Shown piece after piece: positions 34,015-42,996 of a stretch of 54,419 bases of DNA (within the stretch, counting starts at the first letter, position 1; the number at the start of each line of letters is the position of its first letter). The position numbers and the translations under genes are program-made. A model generated the notes under the pieces. The model saw only the letters and a program-made list of their open reading frames with translations. It was not told the origin of the DNA and made no database searches. Origin of the DNA: a bacterium (GTDB taxonomy: Bacteria > Latescibacterota > Latescibacteria > Latescibacterales > Latescibacteraceae); contig JAJFUH010000049.1 of NCBI GenBank assembly GCA_021372535.1, forward strand, positions 1-54,419. Reading direction: 5' to 3'.

Positions 34015-34641
34015 ATGCCGCATATTTCCCTCAGGTGGATGATACAGTTACGGCGGCTTGCACATTGTTCTGCGCTTCGGGATATATATGTTTTATGCGG
34101 ATGGGACAGTTTTTCCTTTCCATCCTTTCCTCGAAAGATTGTACTTCTCAGTTTTGTTTCCAGTGTGTATCTTATTTTATTCAGAATCGCAGAATGCTTT
34201 GCGGCTGTCGATCCCGACAGTACGATTGGTCTGTTGTCCGATTCGGCACGTACCGAAGTGAACCTTATCATGCAGACGATCAAAGTTCTTGTTGCGCTCG
34301 GGATTACGATTGTTCTGCTTGTTCTCGCCCTGTGGGTGCTTAAAAAAGTGATGAGGCTCAGGGGCAGTGGCGGAACTGATGGCAGAGTTGTACAGGTGCT
34401 TGAAATTCAGCATATCGATCCGAAAAAAACCATCGCGCTTGTCAGAATACTGGACAGGGTTTTTATTGTGGGCTGCACTGAGAATTCCATAACCGGACTC
34501 GGCGAGCTCACCGGCAGCGAGATGGAACGCCTGAATCTCAGGATGCCGGCCGAACAGGGTGTTTTCAAGAGTCTTTTCGACAGATTCACCGGAGAAGGCC
34601 GTACGCATGACGGGGATACAAGCTCGAAGAAAAGCCAATGA
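34015..34641 (+). CDS. fliO: Flagellar export gate assembly protein FliO
   Basis: A 208-residue protein of the FliO/FliZ family, which helps build the FliP/FliQ/FliR core. The recognised part starts with a hydrophobic signal/membrane segment (KIVLLSFVSSVYLILF), then a second membrane segment (about 86-105, ALGITIVLLVLALWVLKKV) and a cytoplasmic domain with VVQVLEIQHIDPKKTIALVRILDRVFIVGCTENSI. The first 45 residues are unusual in composition for the family. ATG 34015 is chosen because GAGGAG is 9 bases upstream, but a later start near the hydrophobic segment cannot be excluded. Confidence 0.87.
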   Translation: MPHISLRWMIQLRRLAHCSALRDIYVLCGWDSFSFPSFPRKIVLLSFVSSVYLILFRIAECFAAVDPDSTIGLLSDSARTEVNLIMQTIKVLVALGITIVLLVLALWVLKKVMRLRGSGGTDGRVVQVLEIQHIDPKKTIALVRILDRVFIVGCTENSITGLGELTGSEMERLNLRMPAEQGVFKSLFDRFTGEGRTHDGDTSSKKSQ

Positions 34642-34677
34642 TACATGCGGTGATGATTCCACGGGAAACAGGAGATT

Positions 34678-35427
34678 ATGGAACGTAAACTCATGTGGGC
34701 GGGTATTGTTTTCCTTGCGGTGATCCTCGCCGCGGGGAGCGTATACGCCCAGAACCTCCCGGGTTTGAACATCCAGATCGGAAGAAGCGACTCGCCGGAG
34801 GATGTATCGGTCACAGTCCAGATCATTCTCCTTATCACACTTCTGAGTCTCGCTCCGGCTTTACTGGTTCTCCTCACGTCGTTCACGCGGATCATCATTG
34901 TCCTCTCCCTGCTCCGTCATGCACTGAGCACCCAGCAGATGCCGCCCAACCAGGTTCTCATAGGACTTTCCCTTTTTCTGACCTTTTTTATCATGTCGCC
35001 AGTGTTCAACGAGATAAACAGCCAGGCCATACAACCGTATATCAAAAAGGAGATTACCCAGCGGCAGGCGTTCGAACGTGCTATTGTCCCGCTCAGAGTG
35101 TTCATGTTCAAACAGACGAGGGAAAAGGATATTGCACTCTTTATACGAGCGGGTAATTACCCCCAGCCCGCGAACGAATCCGAAGTTCCGACAGTTGTTC
35201 TTATTCCCGCTTTTGTGATATCGGAATTGAAAACCTCTTTCCAGATGGGATTCATGCTCTTCATACCGTTTCTCATTATCGATATGGTCGTGGCGAGCGT
35301 GCTCATGAGCATGGGAATGCTCATGCTTCCGCCCATCATGGTTTCGCTTCCGTTCAAGATTCTCCTTTTTGTGCTGGTTGACGGCTGGTATCTGCTTGTC
35401 CAGTCGCTTATAACAAGTTTTCGATAG
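34678..35427 (+). CDS. fliP: Flagellar export gate protein FliP
   Basis: A 249-residue FliP, the main part of the export gate core. A cleavable signal peptide (MERKLMWAGIVFLAVILAAGSVYA) is followed by four membrane segments. Family segments are VQIILLITLLSLAPALLVLLTSFTRIIIVLSLLRHAL, NQVLIGLSLFLTFFIMSPV, IPAFVISELKTSFQMGFMLFIPFLIIDMVVASVLMSMGMLMLPP and KILLFVLVDGW. Length is normal. fliQ starts 14 bases downstream. Confidence 0.97.
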   Translation: MERKLMWAGIVFLAVILAAGSVYAQNLPGLNIQIGRSDSPEDVSVTVQIILLITLLSLAPALLVLLTSFTRIIIVLSLLRHALSTQQMPPNQVLIGLSLFLTFFIMSPVFNEINSQAIQPYIKKEITQRQAFERAIVPLRVFMFKQTREKDIALFIRAGNYPQPANESEVPTVVLIPAFVISELKTSFQMGFMLFIPFLIIDMVVASVLMSMGMLMLPPIMVSLPFKILLFVLVDGWYLLVQSLITSFR

Positions 35428-35441
35428 CGGAGGATTTCGAA

Positions 35442-35711
35442 GTGACACCCGATCAGGCTATACAGATTGCACGCGAAGCGATGATCATTACGCTGCTCCT
35501 TGCCGCACCCATGCTCGGCTTCGGGCTTGTTGTGGGTCTTCTGGTGAGCATTCTCCAGGCGGTTACCCAGATAAACGAAATGACGCTTACCTTTATTCCG
35601 AAAATCATTGCAGTCGCACTCGCACTCGCGATTTTCATGCCGTGGCTTATACGGACGCTCGTCGATTTTACCATCCGTCTCCTGACCAGGCTCCCGAATT
35701 TTGCCATGTAG
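35442..35711 (+). CDS. fliQ: Flagellar export gate protein FliQ
   Basis: An 89-residue FliQ with two membrane segments (about 16-36 and 52-72). The family core is GFGLVVGLLVSILQAVTQINEMTLTFIPKI, here the first part of the protein. GTG 35442 is preceded by GGAGG about 9 bases upstream. FliQ wraps the FliP/FliR helix and binds the export ring; the length is standard. Confidence 0.96.
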   Translation: MTPDQAIQIAREAMIITLLLAAPMLGFGLVVGLLVSILQAVTQINEMTLTFIPKIIAVALALAIFMPWLIRTLVDFTIRLLTRLPNFAM

Positions 35712-35801
35712 GTGTTTCCGGCATTCACGAGCCGACCAATGGCGGGATAATCCGCGGATCACCCAATGGATGTTCCGCGGGTACATCGAAGAGAATACCG
35801 A

Positions 35802-36584
35802 ATGAATCTGTACACCATTTCGCTCACGGATATCTATCATTTCCTGCTTGTTGCGTTCAGAACAGGCGCCCTCTTCATGACCGTGCCCGTATTCGGTCAT
35901 ATGTCGATTCCCAGAGTGCTCCGTATCTGGCTGGTTCTGCTCTTTGCCTTTGTAATTATTCCGTGGATAACAACCCCCGTAATCGCGCCCCCGGCGACAC
36001 TCGTTCAATTTGTCCTCGTGATTCTGAACGAAATTGCAATCGGTCTTCTGATGGGATTCGGAGTCATCATCTTCTTCTCAGCCGTGCAGTTTGCAGGACA
36101 CCTCATCGGTCTCCAGATGGGACTCGCCGTTGCTAATGTCGTTGACCCCATGGGAGCGGGAGAAATTGCCGTTATCGGTGAATTCTATTATTTCTTCAGC
36201 CTTATCATATTCGTCCTTATCGACGGACATTATATCATCATCAATGCACTCATCAGGAGTTTCGAGCTTCTTCCCCCCGGCGGGGCCGTGATGAATCCGT
36301 CCATCGGAAATTATCTTATCACCCTGTCCGGCATGGTTTTCGTTGTCGCTGTAAAGCTCGCTGCCCCTGTTATCATTACCCTGTTCATCCTGAATGCGAT
36401 ACTCGGAATCATCGCCCGGACAGTACCCCAGATGAACGTCTTTATCGTCGGATTTCCCCTCGCGATCGGGGTAGGACTGGCCCTTATCGCCTTTACGCTT
36501 CCCGTATTCGCTCTTATCATCGAGCGTGTGTTCGGCGGTCTCCAGACGCATTTCTTCACGATCATTCGTATGCTTCAAGGTTGA
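35802..36584 (+). CDS. fliR: Flagellar export gate protein FliR
   Basis: A 260-residue FliR with six to eight membrane segments. Family features include FGVIIFFSAVQFAGHLIGLQMGLAVANVVDP and APVIITLFILNAILGIIARTVPQMNVFIVGFPLAIGVGL. FliR sits in the FliP-FliQ-FliR complex and touches FlhB. ATG 35802 is chosen because homology begins there; a frame open to 35766 would add 12 residues of poor match. flhB follows after a 152-bp gap that holds a promoter. Confidence 0.95.
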   Translation: MNLYTISLTDIYHFLLVAFRTGALFMTVPVFGHMSIPRVLRIWLVLLFAFVIIPWITTPVIAPPATLVQFVLVILNEIAIGLLMGFGVIIFFSAVQFAGHLIGLQMGLAVANVVDPMGAGEIAVIGEFYYFFSLIIFVLIDGHYIIINALIRSFELLPPGGAVMNPSIGNYLITLSGMVFVVAVKLAAPVIITLFILNAILGIIARTVPQMNVFIVGFPLAIGVGLALIAFTLPVFALIIERVFGGLQTHFFTIIRMLQG

Positions 36585-36622
36585 AATATTGCAGTAAGCC
36601 GATGTTTCCGGGCGGATTTTGG

Positions 36623-36651
36623 TTGAAAAATTTTCATACCCTGTATATATT
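36623..36651 (+). promoter_or_regulatory. Sigma-70 promoter of flhB
   Basis: TTGAAA (36623-36628) is followed after exactly 17 bp by TATATT (36646-36651), in the 152-bp gap before flhB. It would start the flhB-flhA-flhF-flhG-fliA series near 36658. Confidence 0.45.
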
Positions 36652-36736
36652 TATCGCTGTATATAGTGTTTGGTCATACACTTCGACACCCGGAACGCGC
36701 CCGGAATTTTTCCGCGCTACGGGGAGGTGAGACAGT

Positions 36737-37804
36737 TTGCCCGAGGATACCGGTCAGGAAAGAACCGAACAGGCGACTCAAAAACGCCGTGAAGAAACGC
36801 GTAAAAGAGGGCAGGTAGCCCGTTCCACCGAGGTAAGTTCGGCCATCATGCTTCTCGCTGGTTTCAGCGTTCTCATGCTGTTCCGCCGCCACATACTCCA
36901 GGGACTGGAACGCTATGTAACGGGAGTGTTTACCCAGAGTTACACGTACGATCTCGGCCTATCCAACATCCGTGGTCTTCTCATGAATGCGATTATCACA
37001 TTTTTTACCATTCTCCTGCCGGTATTTGTGGTCATGGCTATTGCGGGAATTGCGGTGAACGTTCTTCAGGTGGGATTTCTGTTTACCGGTGAGCCGCTCA
37101 TGCCGAAAGCCGAGAAAATCAATCCGTTCGAAGGTGCGAAACGTATTTTGTCGAGAAGATCGTTCGAGACGCTCGTACGAGATGTCATAAAAATTATTGT
37201 CGTGGCATGGATCGGTTACCGGGCGCTCAGGGGATTCATGAACGATATCATGATTGTTTCGGATTCGACGGTCGGGAATATTTTTGCATTTACCGGATAT
37301 ACCGTGTTTTCCATTGCACTCAAGATACTTATCGGATATGCGGTGATTGCTATACTCGATTACGGTTTCCAGCGCTGGGATTACGAACGGTCGATGATGA
37401 TGACCCGTCAGGAGCTGAAGGAGGAGATGAAACAGGCCGAGGGCGATCCTCTCCTGAGAGCGCGGATACGGTCTGTTCAGCGTGAGCTCTCACGGCGCCG
37501 TATGATGGAAGAGGTCCCGAAAGCCGAGGTGGTGGTTACCAACCCGACGCGGCTTGCGGTTGCGCTTTCCTATCAGCCCGGCATGACTGCTCCTGTCGTG
37601 GTGGCGAAGGGCAAGAACCTCATTGCGGAAAAAATCCGCACAATAGCCATAGAATCGGGTGTGCCCATCATCGAAAACGTTCTTCTTGCACAGGCGCTCT
37701 TCAAGGCCGTGGAAATAGGCAATCCTATTCCTCCCGATCTCTATACCGCAGTGGCCGAGGTTCTTGCATACGTATACCGTCTCAAAGGGAAAAAAGTGGT
37801 ATAA
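36737..37804 (+). CDS. flhB: Flagellar export gate switch protein FlhB, NPTR variant
   Basis: A 355-residue FlhB with four membrane segments (about 35-50, 83-112, 147-168, 183-210) and a cytoplasmic C-terminal domain. The self-cleavage site normally reads NPTH; here residues 269-272 read Asn-Pro-Thr-Arg, with CGG as the codon of the fourth. The C-terminal domain then runs LAVALSYQPGMTAPVVVAKGKNLIAEKIRTIAIESGVPI, ending in the acidic/basic tail. FlhB sets the switch from hook to filament export after FliK acts on it. TTG 36737 has a strong GGGGAGGTGA site upstream. Confidence 0.96.
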   Translation: MPEDTGQERTEQATQKRREETRKRGQVARSTEVSSAIMLLAGFSVLMLFRRHILQGLERYVTGVFTQSYTYDLGLSNIRGLLMNAIITFFTILLPVFVVMAIAGIAVNVLQVGFLFTGEPLMPKAEKINPFEGAKRILSRRSFETLVRDVIKIIVVAWIGYRALRGFMNDIMIVSDSTVGNIFAFTGYTVFSIALKILIGYAVIAILDYGFQRWDYERSMMMTRQELKEEMKQAEGDPLLRARIRSVQRELSRRRMMEEVPKAEVVVTNPTRLAVALSYQPGMTAPVVVAKGKNLIAEKIRTIAIESGVPIIENVLLAQALFKAVEIGNPIPPDLYTAVAEVLAYVYRLKGKKVV

Positions 37805-37872
37805 ATCGAAATATGATACTATATTGCATGAAAGAAACGTGCAGCACCTGATGGAATGATCTCCTGGGCTGC

Positions 37873-39975
37873 ATGGATATGGTTTTCTTGAGATTATCCG
37901 GAGAAACCGATTTGGCGGCGCCAATCCCGACGACGAGAAGATTTTCCTTTATATCCGATGCTATCCTCGCGATACTGGTGATTGCGATCATCGGTGTGAT
38001 GATCGTTCCCATTCCGACCGGATTGCTGGATATTCTGCTGAGTTTCAATATCGTTTTCTCCATTGTTATCCTCCTCGTCACCATGTACGTTACCCGTCCC
38101 CTCGAACTATCGATTTTCCCCGGACTGCTCCTCATGACCACTGTATTCCGGCTTGCCCTCAATGTTGCAAGCACACGTCTGATTCTCGGCAGCGGGAATG
38201 CGGGTAATGTCATACGGTCGTTCGGGACATTTGTCGTTCAGGGGAACTATGTGGTGGGATTTATAATATTCGGCATCATCGTTGTTATCCAGTTTGTGGT
38301 TATAACACGGGGAGCGAGCCGTATTGCTGAGGTTTCGGCCCGTTTTACCCTCGATGCGATGCCGGGCAAACAGATGGCTATAGACGCCGACCTGAACGCC
38401 GGACTTGTCGATGAGGACGAAGCCCGCCGCAGAAGGACAGAAATCAGCCGTGAGGCGGATTTCTACGGAGCGATGGACGGTGCTTCGAAATTTGTCCGCG
38501 GCGATGTCATTGCCGGTTTGATCATAACGATTATCAACATTATTGGGGGTTTCATCATCGGGGTTGCGCAGCGCGGTCTGCCCTGGATGGAGTCGATACA
38601 GGTCTATACCATGCTCACCGTAGGAGATGGCCTTGTAACACAGATACCGGCGCTGCTCATGTCCACGGGAGCAGGTATGATCGTGACGAGGGCGACCTCG
38701 GAATCGAATCTCGGGCAGGATATCCGTGATCAGATATCCAAGAGGCCCATCGCGATCGTCATGTCAGCCATTATGATCGCGGTGTTCGGAATCATTCCGG
38801 GTCTGCCCACAAAACCGTTTTTCATACTGGCAATCGCCACGGGTATGTATGCGGCGATTCTTCTCAGGCAGAGTACCCTTGCCGAGCGAAAGCGTGTTGC
38901 CGAGGAGAAAAAACCTTCCGAGCTCCCGCAGGAACGTATCGAGGATTACCTCCAGGTGGATATTCTCGGCGTGGAAATCGGGTATGGCATAATACCGATA
39001 GTCGATGAAAGCCAGGGGGGGGATTTTCTCGACCGGGTAACCACGTTACGGCGGCAGATTGCCCAGGACATGGGGATTATCGTTCCGCCTGTCAGGATTC
39101 GCGACAACATAAAGCTCAATGCCAACGATTACACGATCATGATACGGGGGAATGTCGTGGGGAGGGGACAGATAGAACCCGATATGTTTCTCGCCATGAA
39201 TCCGGGTTTTGCGGAGGAGGAGATAGAGGGTAAGGATACCATCGAGCCTGCGTTCGGGCTCAGGGCGAAATGGATAACCGCACAGAGCCGTGAAAAGGCC
39301 GAATTAAGCGGATATACCGTCGTCGAACCATCGAGCGTGCTCGCAACGCATCTGTCGGAAACCATCAAGCGGCATGCCCACGAAATCATCTCGCGCCAGG
39401 ACATACAGGCGCTTGTGGATAATATCAAGCGCGATTATCCGGTGCTGGTGAATGAGCTGATTCCGCAGAGCCTGAGCCTCGGTACGCTCCAGAAGATTCT
39501 CCAGCATCTTCTGAAAGAACGTATACCGGTTCGTGATCTCGTGACCATACTCGAGGCGGTCGGTGATTATGCCGCGACAACGAAAGACCCTAATACGCTC
39601 GGTGAATTTGCGCGAGCGGCACTTTACAGATCGATTACAAAAATGTATATTGATGAAGATGGCAGGCTGACCGTATTCACCCTGTCGCCGAAAGTCGAAC
39701 GTATGATTCTGGAAAATACGAAATCCTCTCCGCATGGACTGATGATCAACCTCAGCCCGGAGATGAATGAGGAATTGCTGAGTCGGGTTGGCACGCTGGT
39801 GGAACAGATGATTACCAACGACCAGCAGCCGGTGGCGCTGACATCTTCGAGCATCAGGCTGGGATTCAGGACGATGACAGAAATCAGTTTCCCCAATTTA
39901 GGGGTTGTGTCATATAATGAGGTTGCACCGGAAGTTGAAATTTTTTCAGTGGGTATGGTGAAGGCTGAATCATGA
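37873..39975 (+). CDS. flhA: Flagellar export gate protein FlhA
   Basis: A 700-residue FlhA, the nonameric export platform that receives substrate-chaperone complexes and couples export to the proton gradient. Eight membrane segments fill about 25-330. The FHIPEP family segments are [39 protein letters not shown] and [39 protein letters not shown], here in parts. The C-terminal cytoplasmic domain (about 350-700) is complete. ATG 37873 has no strong ribosome binding site. The stop overlaps the flhF start (ATGA). Confidence 0.97.
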   Translation: [700 protein letters not shown]

Positions 39976-41219
39976 TTATCAAGAAATTCACAGCCCCGAC
40001 AATGACCGAGGCGCTTTCGAAAGTACGCGAAGAGCTGGGCACCGATGCGATCATACTGAGCACCCGGAGCGAGAAAAAGGGCGGGATGCTCGATTTGATC
40101 GGCCGCTCGTCGGTCGAGGTTACCGCCGCCATCGACGATAATCCGACGAACGGTGCGAGCTCTGCTGGGCGACCGTCAGGCGGTGATTCGCGTTCACGTC
40201 CGATAGGACCCGGTGAAGCGCGGCTGTATCCTCCCGACCATTCGGGTGTATATAATAAACCCTCTTCGGGAGCAGCGATACCTTCAAGGACGGCCGAAGT
40301 CACAGTCAAGGAGCTCGACGACCATGTCCATGTTGACCGGATCGTAGAGGATATCAAGGAGCTGAAACGCTCGATCAGGGAGCTTGCAGATTCCGCCCTG
40401 ACTGGTGAGATGGACGGCCTTCCCGCGCAGCTTGCGGGTCTTCTCAAACGCATGCGCGATTCAGGAGTGGATGAAAAAATAGCGAAACGTCTTACACGGC
40501 AGCTTCTCCATGATCTGAACGGCGGCGAGCTCGTGAACGGAAAAGTGATTATCGAGCGGGCAAAGGACATCCTTTTAAGCGGCCTGGGGCAGCCAAGTCC
40601 GATTCTGCTTGCTGGCGCGAAACCGCGGGTCATTGCTTTTATCGGACCCACCGGTTCGGGAAAAACGACGACAATCGCGAAACTGGCCGCCGATTTTTCA
40701 CTCAACCAGGAGAAAAGGGTGGCGGTGTTGACCATCGACACAAAACGAGTCGATGCCGTCGGGCAGTTGAAAGCATACTGCAGGATTATAAATATTCCCC
40801 TATATATCGCCTACAGTCCGGACGAGATTCCGGGTATCATGCCCGGCCTTATGGACAGCGACATTACTCTCGTGGATACACCGGGCTCGGGTCCCATGGA
40901 TAAAGCGCAGATGCTCGAAATGGTGGAGTTCCTGCAGAAACTCATACCCCAGGAAGTGCATCTCGCCATGAGCATCACCACATCGTTTTCCGAGATGAAA
41001 CGTGTATTCGACAATTTCGGGATTCTGAAGCCGAACCGTATTCTTTTCACCAAGCTCGATGAGAGCGACCAGTACGGATCTATGGTTTCGTTTGCGCTGA
41101 TTTCGAAAAAAACGCTCTCCTATGTCACATTCGGACAAAATGTTCCGGGGGATTTTTCCATAGCCGATCCCGGGAACCTCATAACAAGTATCCTCGAGGG
41201 AAAGGGAGCGGCGCGGTGA
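39972..41219 (+). CDS. flhF: Flagellar SRP-like GTPase FlhF
   Basis: A 415-residue FlhF, the SRP-family GTPase that sets where the flagellum forms. The N-terminal B-domain (about 1-110) starts MIIKKFTAPTMTEALSKVREELG and continues into a disordered, Pro/Ser-rich stretch. An N-domain follows, then the G-domain with GPTGSGKT (225-232), TIDTKRVDAVGQLKAY and TLVDTPGSGP. The last reads DTPGSG where DTAGR is usual, a common variation in FlhF. The start overlaps flhA by four bases. flhG follows after 39 bases. Confidence 0.95.
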   Translation: MIIKKFTAPTMTEALSKVREELGTDAIILSTRSEKKGGMLDLIGRSSVEVTAAIDDNPTNGASSAGRPSGGDSRSRPIGPGEARLYPPDHSGVYNKPSSGAAIPSRTAEVTVKELDDHVHVDRIVEDIKELKRSIRELADSALTGEMDGLPAQLAGLLKRMRDSGVDEKIAKRLTRQLLHDLNGGELVNGKVIIERAKDILLSGLGQPSPILLAGAKPRVIAFIGPTGSGKTTTIAKLAADFSLNQEKRVAVLTIDTKRVDAVGQLKAYCRIINIPLYIAYSPDEIPGIMPGLMDSDITLVDTPGSGPMDKAQMLEMVEFLQKLIPQEVHLAMSITTSFSEMKRVFDNFGILKPNRILFTKLDESDQYGSMVSFALISKKTLSYVTFGQNVPGDFSIADPGNLITSILEGKGAAR

Positions 41220-41258
41220 AGATAATATGCAGGGAAAATAACCGTTTGGGAATACACG

Positions 41259-42065
41259 ATGCAGCGAGATAAGGAACTTCATCTCAAGTCTAACCGGGCC
41301 AGGGTGTTCGCCATTACGAGCGGGAAAGGTGGTGTGGGAAAAACATCCATTGCGGTAAATCTCTCGATTTCGCTCTCGAAAGCCGGAGCCCGCGTGCTGT
41401 TGATCGATGCCGACATGGGTCTGGCAAATGTTGACCTGATGACCGGTATTTCCGCCACCCGTACGATCGAGCAGGTTTTGAACGGCCAGGCAAGTATCTT
41501 CGATGCTCTTACCGAAGGGCCTGAAGGATTGACCATACTGCCGGCAGGCTCGGGGATGGGGCATATTCAGGAAATGGGACCGGATGGGAAAATCCAGTTC
41601 AAGAAGGAACTTCTCAAGCTCGAAAACGCGTTTGAGCTTATATTTATAGATACCGGCGCGGGGATATCGGCCAATGTGGTCGATTTTGTTTTCATGGCTG
41701 ACGAGGTGATTGTGGTTATGACACCCGAGCCGACGGCGTTTGCGGATGCGTATGCGATGGTGAAGCTCGTAACTGTGCAGAAGCCCGACATGAAGATCGG
41801 GGTCATTGTCAACATGGTCAAGAATGATGAGGAAGCCGAGCGTATTTATACAAAATTCAACGAGATCACCCGGCGTTTTCTCGAACGGGCGACACAGAAC
41901 CGTGGCTCGATAGTTCGTGACAATGCGGTCGGACAGGCGGTGTTACGCCAGATTCCCCTTGCATTATCCGCGCAATCGTCGCCGTCGATGAAGTCGATTC
42001 GGAAAATTGCTAAAAATATCGTCGGAATAAATTCAACTAATAAAGGACGTCTTTTCAACCGATAA
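41259..42065 (+). CDS. flhG: MinD-like flagellar number regulator FlhG (FleN)
   Basis: A 268-residue MinD/ParA-like ATPase, the usual partner of FlhF that limits flagellar number and is also called FleN or YlxH. The deviant Walker A is SGKGGVGKT (21-29), and LLIDADMGLANVDLMTGI holds the signature Asp residues. ELIFIDTGAGISANVVDFVFMADEVIVVMTPEPTAFADAYAMVK covers switch and Walker B. No helix-turn-helix is present. ATG 41259 has only a weak site upstream. It precedes fliA by 16 bases, the common order. Confidence 0.94.
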   Translation: MQRDKELHLKSNRARVFAITSGKGGVGKTSIAVNLSISLSKAGARVLLIDADMGLANVDLMTGISATRTIEQVLNGQASIFDALTEGPEGLTILPAGSGMGHIQEMGPDGKIQFKKELLKLENAFELIFIDTGAGISANVVDFVFMADEVIVVMTPEPTAFADAYAMVKLVTVQKPDMKIGVIVNMVKNDEEAERIYTKFNEITRRFLERATQNRGSIVRDNAVGQAVLRQIPLALSAQSSPSMKSIRKIAKNIVGINSTNKGRLFNR

Positions 42066-42081
42066 AATAAAGTAGGGCGGC

Positions 42082-42981
42082 ATGAATGATAAAAGAAATC
42101 AGGTCGACAGAAGACTCCTGAGTGAACGAAGAGCTCAGGAGGAGCGGAGAGAACGTCCCGAAAGAAGGATCACCAACGACCGCAGGATTCAGGGTGATCG
42201 GAGAAAACAGTGCATCGGCGGTCAAAGCGGACGGAAAGGCCTCGATACTTATAAGAAGTTTTCCCAGAACCAGAAACGTGACGAGCTGATAAAGAAACAT
42301 CTCAAACTGGTCAATTTTATCGTGGCCCGGCTGTCGATCGGATTACCGAACTGGATTGACAAACGTGATTTGATAAATACGGGAGTGATAGGTCTCATCG
42401 ATGCGGTCAATAACTTCGATCCCACCAAAGGAGTCAAATTCGAGACTTATGCCTCTACCCGTGTCAGGGGAGCGATAATAGACGAACTCCGGGCTCTCGA
42501 CTGGATACCACGGTCGACACGCGCCAAATCGAAAGAGATCGAGGGCGCTATCTCCACTCTTGTCAACAAGCTCGGACGTCTTCCTACCGATGAGGAGATA
42601 GCGGTAGAGCTCGACTGGGACATGGACAAGTATTACAAGGCGCTTGACCAGGTCTCCGGGACGACGCTCCTGTCGCTCGATGAACAGGTGGAGTTGACAG
42701 GCGGCGGTGAGCCGGTAAAGAGAATCGATACCCTGGTGAGCGGTAATGAAAGCGCGCTCCAGTCCATAGAACGTAAGGAACTCATCAGCAATGTTGCCAG
42801 AATTCTGGGCACACTGCCCGAGCAGGAGCGGCTTGCGATAGCGTTGTACTATTATGAAGAATTGACCCTGAAGGAAATAGGTATGGTCATGAATGTCTCG
42901 GAATCGCGCGTTTCACAGATTCATACATCAGCCATACTCAAATTGAGAGTCAAACTGCGTACCCAGTATTACGGTGCGTAA
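42082..42981 (+). CDS. fliA: Sigma-28 factor FliA (WhiG/FliA family) with arginine-rich N-terminal extension
   Basis: A 299-residue FliA. The sigma-70 core starts near residue 66: region 2 includes LVNFIVARL, DLINTGVIGLIDAVNNFDPTKGVKFETYASTRVRGAIIDELRALDWIPRS (about 96-145, in parts), and regions 3 and 4 follow, ending in a helix-turn-helix (LTLKEIGMVMNVSESRVSQIHTSAILKLR). Residues 1-45 are unlike any FliA I know: they contain RR or ERR/DRR about every 4-8 residues (RRLLSERRAQEERRERPERR and so on). FliA drives late flagellar genes, and FlgM is not seen nearby. The ATG at 42082 is supported only by a weak AGGGCGG site, but the frame is continuous. Confidence 0.94.
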   Translation: MNDKRNQVDRRLLSERRAQEERRERPERRITNDRRIQGDRRKQCIGGQSGRKGLDTYKKFSQNQKRDELIKKHLKLVNFIVARLSIGLPNWIDKRDLINTGVIGLIDAVNNFDPTKGVKFETYASTRVRGAIIDELRALDWIPRSTRAKSKEIEGAISTLVNKLGRLPTDEEIAVELDWDMDKYYKALDQVSGTTLLSLDEQVELTGGGEPVKRIDTLVSGNESALQSIERKELISNVARILGTLPEQERLAIALYYYEELTLKEIGMVMNVSESRVSQIHTSAILKLRVKLRTQYYGA

Positions 42982-42996
42982 AACGAGAGCTGCGTC

